A DNA stretch of 64,000 nucleotides, from positions 434,001 through 498,000 of the forward strand of contig NZ_JACHVV010000001.1 of NCBI RefSeq assembly GCF_014190935.1. Reading direction: 5' to 3'. The stretch's first letter is position 1; the number at the start of each line of letters is the position of its first letter. The notes beneath the pieces are model-generated. The model had not been told where the DNA came from. It saw only the letters and a program-made list of their open reading frames with translations, and ran no database searches. This DNA comes from Chryseomonas sp014190935 (GTDB taxonomy: Bacteria; Pseudomonadota; Gammaproteobacteria; Pseudomonadales; Pseudomonadaceae). Positions 60,372 to 64,000 of the stretch are shown here, one piece after another. The translations under genes and the position numbers were made by a program.

Positions 60372-62498
60372 ATGGGTGTGAAAGTCGACAAATCCATGAT
60401 GATGGGCAACATGCGCGGTCTGGCTCGCGGCAACCTGGGCGTGCCGCTGGCCGTCCTGGCGATGCTCGCCATGATGACCCTGCCGATGCCGCCGTTCCTG
60501 CTGGACGTGCTGTTCACCTTCAACATCGCCCTGTCGATCGTGGTCCTGCTGGTCAGCGTCTACGCCCTGCGGCCGCTGGACTTCGCGGTCTTCCCGACCA
60601 TCCTGCTGGTCTCGACCCTGCTGCGCCTGGCGCTGAACGTGGCCTCCAGCCGCGTCGTGCTGCTGCACGGCCAGGACGGTCACGACGCCGCGGGCAAGGT
60701 CATCCAGGCCTTCGGCGAGGTGGTGGTCGGCGGCAACTACGTGGTCGGTGCGGTGGTGTTCGCCATCCTCATGATCATCAACTTCGTGGTGGTAACCAAG
60801 GGTGCCGGTCGTATCTCCGAGGTGTCGGCGCGTTTCACCCTGGACGCCATGCCCGGCAAGCAGATGGCCATCGACGCCGACCTGAACGCCGGCATCATCG
60901 ACCAGGCCGAAGCCAAGAAGCGCCGGACCGAAGTGGGCCAGGAAGCCGACTTCTACGGTTCCATGGACGGTGCCAGCAAATTCGTTCGCGGTGACGCCGT
61001 CGCCGGTCTGCTGATCCTCTTCATCAACCTCATCGGCGGCATGGCCATCGGCATGGCCCAGCACGGTCTGCCGTTCGGCGAAGCGGCGCGCATCTACGCC
61101 CTGCTGACCATCGGTGACGGCCTGGTCGCCCAGGTCCCCTCGCTGCTGCTGTCGGTTGCCGCAGCCATCATGGTGACCCGGGTGTCCTCGGCCGAGGACA
61201 TGGGCCAGCAGGTCAATCGTCAGATGTTCGCCTCGCCCAAGGCGCTGGCGGTCTCGGCCTTCATCATCATCGCCATGGGCCTGGTCCCGGGCATGCCGCA
61301 CCTGCCGTTCCTCGGCCTGGGCGGCGGCGCCGCCGCCGGTGCCTGGATGATCTACAAGCGTCAGCGCCAGGCCAAGCAGACCGCCGAGGTCGAAGCCAAG
61401 AAGCAGCAGGACCTGGCTCCCGTGCAGCGTCCGGCCGAGGCCAAGGAGCTGGGCTGGGACGACGTCACCCCGGTGGACATGGTCGGTCTAGAAGTCGGCT
61501 ACCGGCTGATCCCCATGGTCGATCGCAACCAGGGTGGCCAGCTGCTGGCGCGGATCAAGGGCGTGCGCAAGAAGCTGTCCCAGGACCTCGGCTTCCTCAT
61601 GCCGTCGGTGCACATCCGCGACAACCTGGACCTGCTGCCCAATGCCTATCGTCTGACGCTTATGGGCGTCAGCGTGGCCGAAGCCGAGATCTACCCCGAT
61701 CGCGAGCTGGCCATCAACCCCGGTCAGGTCTATGGCTCCCTCAACGGCGTCGCCGCCAAGGATCCGGCATTCGGTCTGGAGGCCGTCTGGATCGACGTCA
61801 CCCAGCGCGACCAGGCCCAATCCCTCGGCTACACCGTGGTCGATGCCAGCACCGTGGTCGCCACCCACCTCAACCAGGTGCTCTTCAAGCACGCCCACGA
61901 GCTGATCGGTCACGAAGAAGTCCAGCAATTGCTGCAGGTGCTGGCCAAGAGTTCGCCCAAGCTGGCCGAGGAGCTGGTGCCCGGCATCGTCTCCCTTTCG
62001 ACCCTGCTCAAGATCCTCCAGCAGCTGCTGCAGGAGCAGGTCCCGGTCCGCGACATCCGTACCATCGCGGAAGCCATCGCCAACGTCGGTCCGCGGAGTC
62101 AAGATCCCGCCGCCATCGCCGGTGCCGTGCGGGTTGCCTTGTCCCGCGCAATCGTCCAGAACATCGTGGGAATGGAGCCTGAGCTGCCTGTTATCACCCT
62201 TGAGCCAAGGTTGGAACAGATGTTGCTAAGTAGTATGCAGAAGGCCGGTCAAGGCGCCGAGGACGGCATGTTCCTCGAGCCTGGCATGGCTGAAAAACTG
62301 CAGCGTTCCCTCATCGAGGCAGCGCAGCGTCAGGAAATGATGGGTAAGCCAGTGGTGCTGCTGGTAGCCGGTGCGATCCGCGGGATGATGTCCCGCTTCG
62401 CGCGGATGGCGGCACCGAATATGAGTGTACTGGCGTACCAGGAAATTCCGGACAACAAGCAGGTCACCATCGTCGCTACCGTTGGCCAGAATGGCTGA
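60372..62498 (+). CDS. flhA: Flagellar biosynthesis protein FlhA
   Basis: A 708-residue export gate protein. Eight N-terminal membrane helices are followed by the cytoplasmic domain that docks chaperones. The FHIPEP signature is visible as FVVVTKGAGRISEVSARFTL (near residue 140). ATG at 60372 is used here; GTG at 60378 lies better behind GAGG and may be the true start. The upstream in-frame codons overlap the sigma-54 promoter. Confidence 0.95.
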   Translation: MGVKVDKSMMMGNMRGLARGNLGVPLAVLAMLAMMTLPMPPFLLDVLFTFNIALSIVVLLVSVYALRPLDFAVFPTILLVSTLLRLALNVASSRVVLLHGQDGHDAAGKVIQAFGEVVVGGNYVVGAVVFAILMIINFVVVTKGAGRISEVSARFTLDAMPGKQMAIDADLNAGIIDQAEAKKRRTEVGQEADFYGSMDGASKFVRGDAVAGLLILFINLIGGMAIGMAQHGLPFGEAARIYALLTIGDGLVAQVPSLLLSVAAAIMVTRVSSAEDMGQQVNRQMFASPKALAVSAFIIIAMGLVPGMPHLPFLGLGGGAAAGAWMIYKRQRQAKQTAEVEAKKQQDLAPVQRPAEAKELGWDDVTPVDMVGLEVGYRLIPMVDRNQGGQLLARIKGVRKKLSQDLGFLMPSVHIRDNLDLLPNAYRLTLMGVSVAEAEIYPDRELAINPGQVYGSLNGVAAKDPAFGLEAVWIDVTQRDQAQSLGYTVVDASTVVATHLNQVLFKHAHELIGHEEVQQLLQVLAKSSPKLAEELVPGIVSLSTLLKILQQLLQEQVPVRDIRTIAEAIANVGPRSQDPAAIAGAVRVALSRAIVQNIVGMEPELPVITLEPRLEQMLLSSMQKAGQGAEDGMFLEPGMAEKLQRSLIEAAQRQEMMGKPVVLLVAGAIRGMMSRFARMAAPNMSVLAYQEIPDNKQVTIVATVGQNG

Positions 62499-62508
62499 GG
62501 TCTAGATC

Positions 62509-63840
62509 ATGCAAGTCAAACGTTTCTTCGCCGCCGATATGCGTCAAGCCATGAAGCTGGTACGCGACGAGCTGGGCCCGGATGCCGCCATCCTCAGCAA
62601 CCGCCGGGTCGCCGGCGGTGTCGAGCTGACCGCGGCGCTGGACTACCAGGCTCCGGCACCGGCCGCGCCCAACGCGGAGCTGCAGGCGGAGTTGCGCAAG
62701 ACCCATGCGAAGATCGCCCAGGCCCATGCCGACCTCAGCATCCGCGCCCCGGGCGTGCCCTCGGCCGCGCCGAAGGACAAGCAGCTGCTCGGCGCCATCA
62801 GCGCCGCCGACAGCCGTCGCGAGCCGGTGATCGCCCCGCCGCGTGCCTCCCAGCCGGCCGCCGCCGCTGCCCCCGCCGCCAGCACCGCGCCGGAAGACCG
62901 TCGCGCCCTGGAAGCCATGCGCAGCGAACTCAGCGGTCTGCGTGAATTGCTGGAAGTCCAGCTCGGCTCCATGGCCTGGACCCAGGTGCAGTCCACCCGT
63001 CCGCAGCAGGCCGGCCTCTGGCGTCGCCTGCAGCGCATGGGCCTTCCGGCCGATCTGGCCCGCCACCTGCTCGACAGCGTCGCCAAGATCCAGGACCCGC
63101 GGCATGCCTGGCGCATGCTGCTGGCCAACTTCGCCCAGCTGGCCAAGACCACCGACGCCAAGATCCTGGAGGAGGGCGGTGTCGTCGCCTTCGTCGGTCC
63201 GGCCGGCATGGGCAAGACCACTACCCTGGCCAAGCTCGCCGCCAGCTACGTGCTCAAGTACGGTCCCCAGAGTCTGGCGCTGGTCAGCATGGACAGCTTC
63301 CGCATCGGTGCCCAGGAGCAGATCAAGACCCTCGGCCGCATCCTCGACGTGCCGGTGACCCTGGTCGACCCGGGCCAGTCCCTGGCCCAGGCGCTGGCAC
63401 CCCTGGCGCGCAAGCGCCTGGTGCTGATCGACACCGCGGGCATGCCCGCCAATGATCCGGCGCTCAAGGTGCAGCTCGAAGCCCTGGCCAACCGCCAGCT
63501 GAAGATTCGCAATTATCTGGTATTGGGTGTCACCAGCCAAAGCCAGGTGCTCAAGGCGGCCTACCACAGCTATCGGCGCTGCGGCCTGAGCGGCTGCGTG
63601 CTGACCAAGCTGGACGAAGCCGCAAGTCTCGGCGAAGCCCTGGGTCTGGCCATCAGCCAGCGCCTGCCGGTGGCCTACATCTGCGACGGCCCCCGTATCC
63701 CGGACGACCTGCACCCGGCCCGCAGCCACCAGCTGGTGAGCCGTGCGGTGAGCCTGCAGGCCCCCGAGGAGCCGAGCGAAGAAACCATGGCCGGCATGCT
63801 TGCCGGCCTGTATCAGAGCAATGCCCGCCGCGCCGGTTAG
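62509..63840 (+). CDS. flhF: Flagellar biosynthesis GTPase FlhF
   Basis: A 443-residue SRP-type GTPase that places the flagellum at the pole. The basic N-terminus MQVKRFFAADMRQAMKL is followed by a long Ala/Pro linker, then the NG domain with GPAGMGKTTT near residue 230, DTAGM, and TKLDEAASLG. It works with FleN, whose start lies 92 bases on. Confidence 0.95.
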   Translation: MQVKRFFAADMRQAMKLVRDELGPDAAILSNRRVAGGVELTAALDYQAPAPAAPNAELQAELRKTHAKIAQAHADLSIRAPGVPSAAPKDKQLLGAISAADSRREPVIAPPRASQPAAAAAPAASTAPEDRRALEAMRSELSGLRELLEVQLGSMAWTQVQSTRPQQAGLWRRLQRMGLPADLARHLLDSVAKIQDPRHAWRMLLANFAQLAKTTDAKILEEGGVVAFVGPAGMGKTTTLAKLAASYVLKYGPQSLALVSMDSFRIGAQEQIKTLGRILDVPVTLVDPGQSLAQALAPLARKRLVLIDTAGMPANDPALKVQLEALANRQLKIRNYLVLGVTSQSQVLKAAYHSYRRCGLSGCVLTKLDEAASLGEALGLAISQRLPVAYICDGPRIPDDLHPARSHQLVSRAVSLQAPEEPSEETMAGMLAGLYQSNARRAG

Positions 63841-63932
63841 CGCAGACGAACGGTAGTGGTGCATCGCATGCCTGGGCACGCCAAATGCACTTGGTCTAAA
63901 GTGTGACGGATTTCAATCAAAGGTATCAGGCA

Positions 63933-64000
63933 ATGGGTAGCATGCATCCCGTCCAAGTCATAGCGGTCACGGGCGGTAAAGGCGGTGTCGGCAAGACCAA
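63933..64000 (+). CDS. fleN: Flagellar number regulator FleN (5' end, partial)
   Basis: The frame MGSMHPVQVIAVTGGKGGVG, followed by KT, holds the deviant Walker A motif of MinD/ParA-like ATPases. FleN antagonises FleQ to keep flagella to one per cell. AGG lies upstream. The gene runs off the window edge. The call rests on the first 22 residues and the position after flhF. Confidence 0.9.
   Translation, partial: MGSMHPVQVIAVTGGKGGVGKT

Overview
The window is a GC-rich chromosomal segment of a Pseudomonas-type gammaproteobacterium. The evidence is the bauA-bauC pair, the uvrB/gltX/hisC/tyrA/cmk/rpsA/ihfB neighbourhood next to a wbpL-wbpM O-antigen unit, and a polar-flagellum cluster with sigma-54 promoters ending in flhA-flhF-fleN. 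The gene order differs from that known in P. aeruginosa. An oryzihabitans-like lineage is my guess; it is inferred, not shown.

Layout. (1) 1-3463: oxidative pentose phosphate genes gnd and zwf, with an overlapping HAD phosphatase. They are followed by a tandem palindromic repeat (3475-3757). (2) 3812-7568: two LysR regulators around a short-chain dehydrogenase, then a membrane acyltransferase. (3) 7930-17558: a ten-gene minus-strand operon for hydroxyproline uptake and catabolism. Transcription runs from a solute-binding protein and ABC transporter through a pyrroline-hydroxycarboxylate deaminase, a Cys/Cys 4-hydroxyproline epimerase, an FAD dehydrogenase, an aldehyde dehydrogenase and a Ser/Cys proline-racemase paralogue to a GntR regulator. 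(4) 17908-20805: bauA and bauC (beta-alanine to malonate semialdehyde to acetyl-CoA), then a lower-GC dehydrogenase followed by the decayed 3' end of a second bauC/mmsA-like gene. (5) 21946-26645: a lipoprotein, an oxidoreductase, an IalB-like protein, YjdM, a divergent histidine kinase/response regulator pair and tRNA-Asn. (6) 26728-37566: aromatic aminotransferase, uvrB, gltX, a YitT-type membrane protein, hisC, tyrA, cmk, rpsA and ihfB. TyrA stands alone, although in characterised Pseudomonas it is fused to AroA. (7) 37811-46228: a small membrane protein, a very short O-antigen unit (WbpV/K-like reductase, WbpL, WbpM), rmlBACD and a ComEA-like protein. (8) 46373-64000: flagellar genes fliEFGHIJ, an Hpt protein, fliKLMNOPQR-flhB, a minus-strand sodC, then flhA, flhF and the start of fleN.

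Most of the window is ordinary core metabolism and motility. The points that most deserve a second look are the TyrA without AroA, the reduced O-antigen locus fused to the flagellar cluster, the bauC/mmsA-like remnant behind a low-GC gene, a three-hairpin rpsA leader, and an Hpt gene without its usual partners. I found no insertion sequence, prophage, CRISPR array or clearly undescribed multi-gene system.
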